NCBI RefSeq assembly: GCF_010672455.1
Contig: NZ_JAAHGO010000034.1
Location: 1 to 56,663, forward strand
Direction of reading: 5' to 3'
DNA: 56,663 nucleotides
DNA from: Okeania sp. SIO2C9
GTDB lineage: Bacteria > Cyanobacteriota > Cyanobacteriia > Cyanobacteriales > Microcoleaceae
Shown: positions 46,292 through 55,520 of the stretch, piece after piece
Layout of the letters: every line of letters begins with the position of its first letter
Numbering within the stretch: the first letter of the stretch is position 1
Position numbers and translations under genes: made by a program
The notes under the pieces: model-generated
The model's database searches: none
Told to the model about the DNA's origin: nothing
What the model saw: the letters and a program-made list of their open reading frames with translations, nothing else

Positions 46292-47455
46292 GTGGATATA
46301 TTTATTGGACGTGGAAAAACAGCTCGCAGAGCTTACGGAATCGATGAAATTGCCCTAGTTCCTGGGGGACGAACACTCGATCCAACTTTAGCAGACACTA
46401 GATGGAGTATCGGCGGCATTGAAAGAGAAATTCCCATTATTGCCAGCGCAATGGATGGAGTAATTGATGTCAAAATGGCCGTTCTATTATCTGAGTTAGG
46501 AGCGATGGGAGTTCTCAACTTAGAAGGGATTCAAACTCGCTATGCTGACCCAGCGCCAATATTAGAAAAAATTAGCTCTGTGGGTAAAGATGAATTTGTG
46601 GGTTTAATGCAAGAACTTTATGCTGCTCCAATTCAACCGGAATTAATTTCTCAGAGAATTAAGGAAATAAAAAGCCAAGGTGGCATTGCAGCAGTAAGCT
46701 TAACACCTGCGGGAGCACTCAAATATGGAAAAGTAGTCGCTGATGCTGGTGCAGACTTATTTTTTGTCCAGGCAACAGTTGTTTCAACTGCATTTCTTTC
46801 ACCAGAGTCAGTGGAAAACCTCGATTTGTTTAAGCTTTGTCAAGAAATGCCTATACCTGTGGTTTTAGGTAACTGTGTTACTTATGAAGTGGCCTTAAAT
46901 TTAATGAAAGTAGGGGCAGCAGGGGTGCTAGTAGGTATTGGTCCTGGTGCTGCCTGTACATCTCGTGGTGTTTTAGGTGTCGGAGTTCCCCAAGCTACTG
47001 CTGTAGCTGACTGCGCAGCAGCACGAAATGATTATTACCAAGAAACAGGAAATTATGTCCCAGTTATTGCGGACGGGGGCTTAATTACTGGCGGAGATAT
47101 TTGTAAATGTATTGCTTGTGGCGCTGATGGGGTGATGATTGGTTCGCCTATAGCTAGGGCCGCAGAAGCACCTGGACGTGACTATCATTGGGGTATGGCT
47201 ACTCCTAGTCCCGTTTTGCCACGAGGCACTCGGATCAGGGTAGGTACTACTGGCACTATCAAACAAATTCTGCGTGGTCCAGCATTATTGGATGATGGTA
47301 CACATAATTTATTGGGCGCTCTCAAAACTAGCATGGGCACTTTGGGAGCTAAGGATTTGAAAGAAATGCAGCAGGTTGAAGTTGTTATTGCTCCTTCATT
47401 GTTGACTGAGGGTAAAGTCTATCAAAAAGCCCAACAATTAGGTATGGGCAAGTAG
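46292..47455 (+). CDS. guaB3: GuaB3-family IMP dehydrogenase-related protein
   Basis: 387 residues, the usual length of the cyanobacterial/actinobacterial GuaB3 form, which lacks the CBS domains of standard GuaB. A GTG start at 46292 gives MDIFIGRGKTARRAYGIDEI. The TIM-barrel landmarks are IIASAMDGVIDVKMAVLLSE, the catalytic-loop cysteine region VGIGPGAACTSRGVLGVGVP, ADGGLITGGDICKCIACGAD, and GVMIGSPIARA. The family acts in purine nucleotide conversion; whether as IMPDH or another activity needs assay. It heads the block guaB3 - Yfr1 - trxA. Confidence 0.93.
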   Translation: MDIFIGRGKTARRAYGIDEIALVPGGRTLDPTLADTRWSIGGIEREIPIIASAMDGVIDVKMAVLLSELGAMGVLNLEGIQTRYADPAPILEKISSVGKDEFVGLMQELYAAPIQPELISQRIKEIKSQGGIAAVSLTPAGALKYGKVVADAGADLFFVQATVVSTAFLSPESVENLDLFKLCQEMPIPVVLGNCVTYEVALNLMKVGAAGVLVGIGPGAACTSRGVLGVGVPQATAVADCAAARNDYYQETGNYVPVIADGGLITGGDICKCIACGADGVMIGSPIARAAEAPGRDYHWGMATPSPVLPRGTRIRVGTTGTIKQILRGPALLDDGTHNLLGALKTSMGTLGAKDLKEMQQVEVVIAPSLLTEGKVYQKAQQLGMGK

Positions 47456-47671
47456 ATTTACCGATGGTAATTAGTTTAAGTAGACTCGTTGTTGGCCTAG
47501 CTTTGCGGAGCGCAAACCAAGAATCCTGGTTTTAGGATAATCTCCGTGGCTGACCGCTGGAGAGTATGTCAATGACTTAAGATATCTCAGTACCCTGGAC
47601 AAAATTTGTGAAACAGTTTTGAAATTTACAAATTACCCTGGAATTATCTGAAAAGAAATGTCACAATAGAA

Positions 47672-47745
47672 ATAGCGGAGATGCATGTTTCCGTTCACTC
47701 CTCACACCACACTCCGCCCGAGCTTTTTTAGTTTGGGCGGTTCCT
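47672..47745 (+). ncRNA. yfr1: Yfr1 small regulatory RNA
   Basis: The layout matches Yfr1: a 5' stem-loop (CGGAGA at 47676-47681, TTTCCG at 47688-47693), then the single-stranded core ACTCCTCACACCAC (47697-47710), then a 3' stem with arms CCGCCC (47714-47719) and GGGCGG (47735-47740) followed by TTCCTT. Known Yfr1 RNAs of cyanobacteria are 54-70 nt, carry exactly this ACTCCTCACAC motif between two stem-loops, and lie between guaB and trxA, as here. The RNA base-pairs through the core with outer-membrane porin mRNAs. A CACAAT box (47662-47667) could be its -10 promoter element. Transcript ends are estimated. Confidence 0.88.
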
Positions 47746-48435
47746 TATGGCCACTTAAGGCTCGATCAGTTAACGCGCGTCAGAAGTCAGAAGTCAGATA
47801 GGGGAGCCGTCGGATTGGCGACGTACAGAAGTTAACCCACCCCTAACCTCGTCCCTGGAGGGGAAGTAGGGGATTTAAGCCCCGCTCCAAAAACCTGATC
47901 GCCTTAAAAGGCGGGGTTGCACGACCCATGTTATTTTGATCAAATTTTTTTTGATAGTGATTAGGGTATCACAGATTCGGCGTAAGCTACTCAGTTAATT
48001 GCTTAATTGTTTATAAAATTTATCGTGCAAATCAAGTACGGTACAAATAAATATAGTGACTTGTTTGCTTAGTTAGTTATTTGCGACTTGATAAAGTTAA
48101 AGTTATGGATAGATATCTAGAATTTTTGAGAATAGGGAAAAACTTAACTTGAAAAAAAGATTCCGCGCTTTGTATTTTAATTTTTCTATATACTACTTGA
48201 CACAGAAGAAGATATAAAAGAAAGTATAATAAAAGTTATACATAAATATAGTCATATATAGTCAAATTCTGTCAAATATTTTCGTTGGTTTGTACAAAAG
48301 AGCTACTAAATATTTGACAAAATTTAATAAATCTTGACCATCTGTTGATAGTATAATCAAATTTGCTGAGAGTTCCAGACTAAATAGTCATCAAAATTCC
48401 GAACTGCTCGAATCCTAATATAATTTTAACTCCTG
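47746..48435. other. spacer downstream of Yfr1
   Basis: AGTCAGA units at 47780-47797, and a GATTTAAGCCCCGCTCC / CTTAAAAGGCGGGG repeat near 47870-47915. From 48000 on it is AT-rich with no recognisable feature. It represents the pre-insertion guaB3-trxA spacer plus repeat insertions. Confidence 0.5.
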
Positions 48436-49609
48436 GATTGATGAAATTAGTAGAGAGGCATATTATTCAAAAAAATCATCGGTTTTATGCTGAAATTGAC
48501 AGACTATGTTTCTTGTCTAAAAATCTCTTAAACTCATGGTAATTATTTAGTTCGTTAGTCTTGGATATTTGAAAAGACAAATCTATCTTACTATGACCTA
48601 CAAAAAACACTCTCTACTCAAGCAGACTATCAAGCAATGCCAGCTAAAGTATCTCAACAAATATTGATGATACTAGATAGAAACACCGAAAAGCTTTTTA
48701 GCAGCAAACGAAGTTTATAAACAGAATCCATCAAAGTTTAATGCTTGTCCTCGTATTCCTTTCCTAGATATAAAAATAAAATAACGGGAATAAATATTGT
48801 AGTTTATACAACACAAGGCATTAGCAAGAGGCAATTAAAACAAGGAATTATTAATCTAAGTAAAACAGGAATTTATCTAAAAACATTAGTACCTACTTCA
48901 CAAATTAAACAAGTTCGTCTCGTCCCCAGAATTAACCATTATGTAATAGAGGTCATTTATGAAGCGACAGAAAAACAATACGAGCTAGAAAAAAATCGTT
49001 GCGCCAGCATTGATATAGGATTAAACAATCTAGCTAAATTAACTTTTAATAAGCGCCGGAATAAAACCCAAGAGTGATAAATGGCAGACCATTAAAATCT
49101 ATCAATCAATACTATAATAAAGTGAGGAGCTTTCTACAGTCTCAACTCCAGGAAAATCAATCAAGTAAGAAACTGAAAAAGCTTATGTTAAAAAGAGAAT
49201 TTAAAATCAAGGATTATCTCCATAAATCATCCCGTTTAATTATTAATACTCTGATTAATCAAAAAATAGGAACTTTGATAATTGGGCACAATGAAGAGTG
49301 GAAGCAGAAGATAAATTTAGGGAAAAGAAATAATCAAAATTTTGTATCTGTCTCCTATAATAAGTTAATATAAATGTTATATTATAAAGCCAAGATGGTA
49401 GGGTATAGATGTAATTCTTACAGAAGAATCTTAAACCTCAAAAGCGAGCTTTATAGATAATGATTTGATTCCTGTGTACAAGAAAGGTCAGAACAATCAA
49501 GTCACCTTTTCAGGAAAAAGAGTAATGCAATCGTACTGCAAGCATTGGATTAATTAAAGCTGATGTTAATGCTTATCTAAACATAATGAAAAAAGCAGCT
49601 CCCTCTTGT
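48436..49609 (+). pseudogene. tnpB (IS200/IS605-type), heavily decayed (element B)
   Basis: Successive frames match one TnpB protein. They read KLVERHIIQKNHRFYAEIDR; QADYQAMPAKVSQQILMILD; NIVVYTTQGISKRQLKQGII; the first RuvC motif ASIDIGLNNLAKLTFNKR; NGRPLKSINQYYNKVRSFLQ; and TLIIGHNEEWKQKINLGKR, where the second catalytic Glu would be expected. Then QNFVSVSYNKLI and, last, LIKADVNAYLNIMKKA with the third Asp. At least five frameshifts or stops, and loss of the zinc-finger cysteines, make it inactive. It belongs to a different TnpB subgroup from elements A and C. It lies between Yfr1 and trxA. Confidence 0.85.
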
Positions 49610-50352
49610 CTTTGACCATGGGATAGAGAAGCCAGTGCCCCCTTCGAGTCTCCCGACTTAAAGCAACTGGCGTGGTGTTGTAGTGCCTCCTTTCCTAGGT
49701 CATGCTGCGCAAACGGAGGAGCTACGCTAAAACGAGCGTCAGGGTAACACCTGCGTTCCGAAGAATATGTCATATTTGACTATATTTTTATGAACTATTA
49801 ACAAAGCTAGTGATTTAAGATTGTATGGTGGACTTAACTAACTAAAGTTCCATTGTACTTAGAGAAGACTTTAATTAAATGTTATATGATAGTTTGTTAA
49901 CCTTGATACCAGTCTATACTATACTCTTTATAGATACATTGGTAGAATCAAAACCTACCATATTTTTCAGGATTTTATCTTAAATTTTTCCCAAAACACT
50001 TAAACTAATAATAAATTTGGTGTTTTCTGGGAAAAGTGAACTTGCTAAAATCAAAAAATACCAAATTATAATAAAGGTGTTTTCAAACAGACGTAACTGG
50101 CAACTGATGAACTGTATAAAAAAAATTTGAGTTGCATTAAGCCTAGTAAATAGGCATACTTTGGCGGCCAGACAGACCGTGTCTTGGACTAGCAACCAAG
50201 TCTGAAACGCTTGTGAAGCCATCCTGGCTGATACTTGGGAGAAATTCTAGGGTTTCTTTGGTACCAAGTTAAATCTAGTCAAGAGGCAATCTGCAAGAAG
50301 CAAGAATCCTACGCCATACTATTAAAGATTCATATTTAAGGATTAGTAAAGA
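49610..50352. other. right-end remnant of element B and trxA leader
   Basis: 49620-49770 should hold the right end of element B (GGTAACACCTGCGTTCCG near 49742-49759), interrupted by a 25-bp CTTTCCTAGGTCATGCTGCG unit at 49690-49714. The rest up to trxA is AT-rich, with an imperfect inverted pair CTTGG/CCAAG near 50182-50200 whose role is unknown. Confidence 0.5.
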
Positions 50353-50685
50353 ATGACAGCAGCAACACCAGTCACCGATAGCAGTTTCAAGCAAGAAGTG
50401 CTTGAAAGTCAAGTTCCAGTTTTAGTAGATTTCTGGGCACCTTGGTGCGGGCCATGCCGGATGGTGGCTCCTGTAGTTGAAGAAATTGCAGGGCAATACG
50501 AAGGACAAATAAAAGTAGTTAAAGTAAATACGGACGAAAATCCTAATGTAGCAAGTCAGTATGGAATTCGCAGTATTCCTACCTTGATGATTTTTAAGGG
50601 AGGCCAAAGAGTTGATATGGTGGTTGGAGCTGTTCCTAAAACTACATTGGCTAACACTGTAGAAAAGTACCTGGAGAATAATTGA
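50353..50685 (+). CDS. trxA: thioredoxin (m-type)
   Basis: 110 residues, the normal length. It has the redox site [14 protein letters not shown] near residues 28-41, the conserved [20 protein letters not shown] segment with cis-Pro, and LMIFKGG. It reduces disulphides of photosynthetic and other target enzymes in the cytoplasm using electrons from ferredoxin- or NADPH-thioredoxin reductase. It starts at ATG 50353. In other cyanobacteria it follows guaB and Yfr1; here a decayed tnpB has widened the gap on the 5' side, and a second tnpB element lies downstream. Confidence 0.97.
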   Translation: MTAATPVTDSSFKQEVLESQVPVLVDFWAPWCGPCRMVAPVVEEIAGQYEGQIKVVKVNTDENPNVASQYGIRSIPTLMIFKGGQRVDMVVGAVPKTTLANTVEKYLENN

Positions 50686-50983
50686 GAACTTTTGAAACAG
50701 ATATGTAGAAAGTTGTAGAAAACTGTTTATGTTTATAAATGTTTAGAACTAATTAAGATATACTAAACATTTGATTAAGTATCTCTAGAACAACAGGAAA
50801 AACGATCTAAACTGAGATATGTTTATCCTTAAAAGTAGAAAGTAATTCTCAGTTATATTCTCATTGAGAGAATAATGCTCTGTCAGGTTTCTAGTCAACT
50901 AATCTAACATAATAAAACTGTTTTCTTTCTACAGTCCTAGTTCTCAAGCAAGTAAGGTAGAATAAACCTATTTTATGACTTAG

Positions 50984-51015
50984 CCGAGATTCTCAGTGGT
51001 CTCGGAAATTTTGTA
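50984..51015 (+). terminator. possible Rho-independent terminator or element boundary hairpin
   Basis: Arms CCGAGA (50984-50989) and TCTCGG (51000-51005) are followed by AAATTTTGTATTTTT. It stands ~300 bases after the trxA stop, so it may end a longer trxA transcript. Confidence 0.4.
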
Positions 51016-51064
51016 TTTTTATTTATAAATAGAAAGCCCCAATTTAATACTAAGGTTTTAGCTG

Positions 51065-52510
51065 AATCGCTGAGAAGCCTCACACTATAATATGCAGATT
51101 TGGTGTGAGATGAATCGGCAGCAAATTGAATGGGTTCGATGCCCATTCAATTTGCATGCTATCTCAGCAAAAACCTTCGCTCTAGTTGAAAAACTTGTAT
51201 TATGATATTGCAATAACCCCAGAAAATTTCCACCATGCGGACTGCCTACCAATATAAATTGAGGCCCAACTCATATCAAATAGCCACAATAGAATTGTGG
51301 TTGGAATTGTTGCCTCAGCAGTACAACTATCGGTTGGGTGAAAGGTTCTCATGGTGGTCAGAAAACCGTTGTCCAGTTAACGCTTGCCCCAAGGTGCATG
51401 CCAATTCCTCAACTAAGAGATAATCCAAATTATTACTCTCAAAAACGAGATTTGGTCAATACTAAAGACAAGTTTCCTGAGTACAAACTGATTCATTCTC
51501 AGGTATGCCAAGATTGCATAAAACGGGTAAAACTTGCTTTTGATAGATGGTTTAAGGCAGACAAAAATGGGCAGAAATTAGGAAAACCCAGGTTTAATGG
51601 AATTGGACGTTATCGCAGTTTTACTTATCCTCAAATCAAACTTGACTGCATTGAAGGAAATAAAATAAACTTACCCAAAATTGGAAAAGTAAAGTTAATT
51701 CAGCATCGTCCAATACCAGAAGGATTTATAATTAAAACTGTGACGATTAGCCGTAAAGCTGATGGTTATTATGTGACTTTATCCCTAGAAGAAAAATCAG
51801 TTCCAGCTTTGACAACTAAAGTTGAACCTACATTAAAAAATACTCTGGGAATTGATATGGGACTGAAGGAATTCTTAGTAACTAGTGTTGGAGAATCGCT
51901 TCCAATACCTCAATATTATCGCTCATATCAGAAGGGATTAAAGACTTTGCAAAAACGTTTATCTCGAAAGAAAAAAGGTAGCAAAAGGTGGTTAAAGGCT
52001 CTTCTAGCTGTAGCCAAACAACATAAAAAGGTTGCCGATAAACGTAAAGATTTTAACTTCAAAACAGCCAATGAATTGTTATCACTCATCGGATGTTATT
52101 GCCCATGTAGACGCGGAGCGGCGTGCCGGAGGCAAACTTAAACATAAAAGGGCAAGCATTGACCCGTTTGAGTAAATCAATTAACGATGCGATTTGGGGG
52201 ACAATTCCTGTCTATTTTGACTGTCAAAGCCGGAAATGCTGGAGGTGGAAACTATAGCAGTGAACCCTCAAAATACCAGCCAAGATTGCTCGAATTGCGG
52301 TGAAAAAGTCCCCAAAGAATTAAACATACGAACTCATTCTTGCCCACACTGCGGTATCGTCATAGACCGCGACTTAAATGCAGCAATAAATATAAAAAAT
52401 AGGGCGGCGGGGCATCCCGTCCTTAAAGCACGCGCTTGTCCGATGCAATGGCAGGACTACGAAACGAGAAGCCTACACTATAGCGTCAGCGAGCGTGTGG
52501 GAGATGTCAC
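51065..52510 (+). mobile_element. IS200/IS605-type element C carrying a broken tnpB
   Basis: The left-end hairpin at 51079-51109 (arms CTCACAC and GTGTGAG) is homologous to the end of element A (both continue GATTTGGTGT and GATGAAT). The right end has a hairpin with arms CCTACAC and GTGTGGG, followed by AGATGTCAC (ending 52510), parallel to GGATGTCAA of element A. It has no tnpA. Bases outside the right end (GAGATAAAATACGATTAA from 52511) would be the guide if an omegaRNA is made. Confidence 0.7.
51121..51155. repeat. perfect 14-bp stem hairpin upstream of tnpB C
   Basis: Arms GCAAATTGAATGGG (51121-51134) and its exact reverse complement (51142-51155) enclose loop TTCGATG. It lies between the left-end hairpin and the gene start of element C. 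Element A lacks it, so it is either an extra end structure or a small insertion. Confidence 0.85.
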
Positions 52511-52517
52511 GAGATAA
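51235..52517 (+). pseudogene. tnpB of element C, frameshifted
   Basis: It starts [20 protein letters not shown], typical for TnpB, shifts frame near 51340-51420, then reads on as [20 protein letters not shown] ... [20 protein letters not shown] ... [18 protein letters not shown] (first RuvC Asp). At ~52100, where IAHEDL with the catalytic Glu is expected, the sequence reads [14 protein letters not shown]. The reading frame breaks after a GC-rich insert (GCGGAGCGGCGTGCCGGAGG). Homology resumes at 52250 with AVNPQNTSQDCSNCGEKVPK, CPHCG and IDRDLNAAINI (zinc finger and third Asp intact). Two frameshifts and loss of the Glu make it inactive. Confidence 0.9.
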
Positions 52518-52603
52518 AATACGATTAACTGGGAAAAATGAAAAAACCATCAACTAAAAAATTCCAGTAAAAATTAAAGTTATTAAGTATTTGGAAAAAG
52601 TTA

Positions 52604-53665
52604 ATGGCCTCAGATTTTCAGAAAACAGCAGTTGAGTCTATTGAGGCAGAAGTGACTAAGTTAGTCAAAAATTTGCCGACCCTAAAACATGAGAAATGGA
52701 TTAAGCGATCGCTCTCTACCATTGTCAGTATGGCATCACAGGAGCTAGACCGATTAGATTGGAAGATATTAGCAGCTTCTCTACAGGATATGGAAAAAGG
52801 ATTTGAGGTTTTTTATCCCTATCGCCATATTCGCAAAATTACGATATTCGGTTCTGCACGAACATCCCCAGAAGCTCCAGAATATCAAATGGCCGTAAAC
52901 TTTGCCCGTCGCATTACTCAGCAAGGTTTTATGGTCATGACAGGTGGTGGAGGCGGAATAATGCAAGCTGGCAATGAAGGTGCTGGGGCAGAAAAATCTT
53001 TCGGCTTAAATATTCAGTTACCTTTTGAGAAAGAATCAAATCCTTTTATTGAAAGAGAACAAAAATTAATTAACTTTAAATACTTTTTTACTCGTAAGTT
53101 ATTTTTCCTCAGAGAAAGTGATGCTTTAGCTTTATTTCCCGGTGGTTTTGGCACTTTAGATGAAGCATTTGAAAGTTTAACATTAACACAAACAGGTAAA
53201 TATGGCCCGGCACCTCTAGTTTTAATAGATTGTCCTGGTGGAAACTATTGGCATGACTGGAACGATTTTATTCATAAACAACTGCTTCGGCGTGGTTTGA
53301 TTAGTCCAGAAGACCCTAGCTTATATACTATTACAGATGACTTAGAAGATGCTTGTCAAGCGATCGCTAACTTTTACAGAATTTATCATTCGAGTCGTTA
53401 TGTGGGAGAAAAGTTTGTGATTCGTCTGAATTCAGAACTTTCAGAAGGGGATGTGAATTATTTGAATCAAGAATATAGTGATATTTTGACTATAGGAAAA
53501 ATTGAAAAAAGTAAAATTTTACCAGAAGAGTTGGGAGATGAAACAGCTCATCTTCCTCGTTTAGTTATGTCCTTCAATCAGAAAGATACTGGTAGATTAT
53601 ATCAAATGATTGCTCAGATAAATAAGATGGGAGCAAATACACCAGCTCATCCAGAACATAAGTAA
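52604..53665 (+). CDS. LOG-family protein (TIGR00730-type, nucleotide phosphoribohydrolase fold)
   Basis: 353 residues. The core has FGSARTSPEAPEYQMAVNFA, VMTGGGGGIMQAGNEGAG and the family signature FPGGFGTLDEAFESL (PGGxGTxxE), all intact. LOG proteins cleave the ribose phosphate from cytokinin or AMP nucleotides; long bacterial members like this have an N-terminal extension (~70 residues) and a C-terminal ~110-residue domain of unknown role, so the substrate is uncertain. In other cyanobacteria it follows trxA; here element C is inserted between them. ATG at 52604; an SD-like GGAAAAAG is 9 bases upstream. Confidence 0.9.
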   Translation: MASDFQKTAVESIEAEVTKLVKNLPTLKHEKWIKRSLSTIVSMASQELDRLDWKILAASLQDMEKGFEVFYPYRHIRKITIFGSARTSPEAPEYQMAVNFARRITQQGFMVMTGGGGGIMQAGNEGAGAEKSFGLNIQLPFEKESNPFIEREQKLINFKYFFTRKLFFLRESDALALFPGGFGTLDEAFESLTLTQTGKYGPAPLVLIDCPGGNYWHDWNDFIHKQLLRRGLISPEDPSLYTITDDLEDACQAIANFYRIYHSSRYVGEKFVIRLNSELSEGDVNYLNQEYSDILTIGKIEKSKILPEELGDETAHLPRLVMSFNQKDTGRLYQMIAQINKMGANTPAHPEHK

Positions 53666-53931
53666 TATTATTTCTACATAAAGTCCTCGTCTCTAGTGCC
53701 GCTACTGGGAAGTTAAAAGTCATGCATTTAAAAGCAAGTGCTAATTGGCGAGGTTTCCTACGAGGCGCCTACTGTGCGGAAGTAATTCCGCACACAGCCC
53801 CTCCGGAATGTAAGACGCACATCTGACAGTCAATCATTTTTGATTTGTAATTGTTTTAGAATTTTGTAACTGGTCAGTTATTTCCGCCACCCTGCAGTAG
53901 TCTAAAAACTTTACTGCTCATATAAAGTGGG
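53666..53931. other. spacer after LOG gene
   Basis: About 265 bp. Short imperfect inverted repeats include GAAGTAATTCC with GCGGAATG-like units; no gene. Confidence 0.5.
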
Positions 53932-54144
53932 CTAAAACTCTCTCTGTAAAGTCCAACGATATACACTTGTAGTGCAGCCAGTTCGAGACCAATCGATTTG
54001 CCCCTGAATACTAAGAGTTCTATTTTCACTGACTTTTACATCTACAATTACTTGATCGCCTTCGACAAAAAATTGTCCTTGAGGTTCGACTTGAATGGAG
54101 TCATATGTGTATTCACCTCCATTTTTTCTTAACCAATTAACTCT
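53932..54144 (-). pseudogene. C-terminal remnant of a gene (possibly ARC6/IMS-type domain)
   Basis: A minus-strand frame without a start codon reads RVNWLRKNGGEYTYDSIQVE, then PQGQFFVEGDQVIVDVKVSE and NRTLSIQGQIDWSRTGCTTS, VYRWTLQREF, stop. The pattern (variable Q-V-E..., alternating strands, ending Y-R-W-T-L-Q) recalls the C-terminal domain of ARC6-like cyanobacterial proteins, but this is weak. Upstream the frame is broken by stops within 15 codons. The protein has therefore lost its 5' part. Confidence 0.5.
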
Positions 54145-54214
54145 ACTTGAGATCGAAAAATTCGATTACCGTTATGATAATAGGGTTATTGATCGTTGAT
54201 GGGTAAAACAATTG

Positions 54215-55132
54215 TTATTGTTTAGAAGTTTGAGTATTTTGCTGACGCTTTTTATAACAAGCAATACAAGCACCAACAGCCACTAATCCTAGATTACTCA
54301 GTGGTTCAGGAACAGGTTGTGGATCATCAGAAGATTCTACTCTAACATTATCGACTAGCAAAGCAGAGGTCTTATCAGTTCCATCTACGTCATAAACTCC
54401 GATACCCAAGATGTAGTCACCAGCAGCCAGAGTTCCTGAGTTAAATCTGGAAACCCCAGAACTCTGGAAAAAATTGGTTCCATCTAGTGTTCCAGGGGCA
54501 GGGAATCCCATAAATCCATTGGTGATGGGTAAGCTTTGAGCAAGCACCTCTATCCCTCGGTTTTCTTCGGGACTTGTAACGTTATATAGGGTAACGAAGG
54601 CAGTATCTCTAGGATCGCCTGGAAAAAGGGGCGCTCCATCGTTGGTCAGAAAACTCCAATCAAAACTAATTTCAAAATCAGTTGTCGAAGAGATGGATTG
54701 TTTGATTGCAGATCCTTCCTTAGAATCATGTGGAAAATTAAATGCTCCAGTAAAGTTTAGGGCATCGTTAGATAAACCCAGAAAGTTTTGCAGTAAGGCG
54801 GTATCGGAACGGGCATCAACAGCGGAATTTCCTGAGAAGTTATAGGCATCTAGGTTTCCAAGTATATCGTCAAATCTGAAGGTTGTTGCAGTGGTTAACA
54901 AAGCCTGGGAAGAACCATCTGTTGGGGCAAACCCTTGGAAAGCACGTTGAATACTGACATCTCCTGCGGTATCCCAACCATTGAAGCCATTTTCAAAACT
55001 TCTATTAATCAGGGCTTGAGCTGGACTAACAGCTATACTTCCGAAACTTACTAAACTGAGGCTGCTAACAGTCAACCAGGAACAACGACTAAAAATGGAC
55101 TTGGAACTAGAAAAAAGGTTAAACATGGTCAT
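54215..55132 (-). CDS. PEP-CTERM sorting-signal protein
   Basis: A 305-residue exported protein. The signal peptide covers about residues 1-41 (LTVSSLSLVSFGSIAVSPAQ, then ALIN). The body begins NRSFENGFNGWDTAGDVSIQ, the usual start of a jelly-roll, carbohydrate-binding-like fold, and contains DFEISFDWSFLTNDG and VTLYNVTSPEENRG. The C-terminal anchor is VPEPLSNLGLVAVGACIACY followed by KKRQQ. Many cyanobacterial PEP-CTERM proteins share this choice-of-anchor architecture; it is probably a surface or sheath protein. The ATG at 55132 and M3 are both possible. Third PEP-CTERM protein in the window. Confidence 0.87.
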   Translation of the reverse strand: MTMFNLFSSSKSIFSRCSWLTVSSLSLVSFGSIAVSPAQALINRSFENGFNGWDTAGDVSIQRAFQGFAPTDGSSQALLTTATTFRFDDILGNLDAYNFSGNSAVDARSDTALLQNFLGLSNDALNFTGAFNFPHDSKEGSAIKQSISSTTDFEISFDWSFLTNDGAPLFPGDPRDTAFVTLYNVTSPEENRGIEVLAQSLPITNGFMGFPAPGTLDGTNFFQSSGVSRFNSGTLAAGDYILGIGVYDVDGTDKTSALLVDNVRVESSDDPQPVPEPLSNLGLVAVGACIACYKKRQQNTQTSKQ

Positions 55133-55520
55133 TGAATTAATTCAAAAAATTAGGGACAAATTAACAAAGGTTTCTATTTCACAGATGCACAGATGTGATT
55201 GCAGCAAACTACATCTTAGTTTGGAACAGGACTTATGTTTTCTAGGATACTCACATTTACTTGCAAGATTATGTAGTTGGGAACAGTTGAGGATTAAAGT
55301 GCAAACTCCACCCTTAATGGTTACTCAACTGAAGCTAGTCATTCTCCTATTGCTAGGTTGCGACTGAACTAATTGCACTAGAGACATCAATACAGGTATC
55401 TACTTTTGCCGTAAGACAATTAATTTAATTGCCTATAGCGCTTTTCATCTGGGTGAACTATACAGTCAAAACCACAACCCTTGTAGGGAAGTTCCATGGA
55501 ACTTCCATACTGTGGTCTAC
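55133..55520. repeat. spacer with GTAGGGAAGTT palindrome
   Basis: 55430-55520 matches 35640-35720: ACCACAACCCTTG, the palindrome GTAGGGAAGTTCCATGGAAC (55483-55502 and onward), and CTGTGGTCTAC. The remainder shows no feature. Confidence 0.7.

Noticed and set aside
48745-49373. Two short open frames as separate genes
   Set aside because: They read in succession as consecutive parts of one TnpB protein and are pieces of a pseudogene.
51121-51155. tRNA T-arm-like GGGTTCGATGCCC
   Set aside because: It is the loop region of a perfect 14-bp hairpin; no acceptor, D or anticodon arms can be drawn around it.
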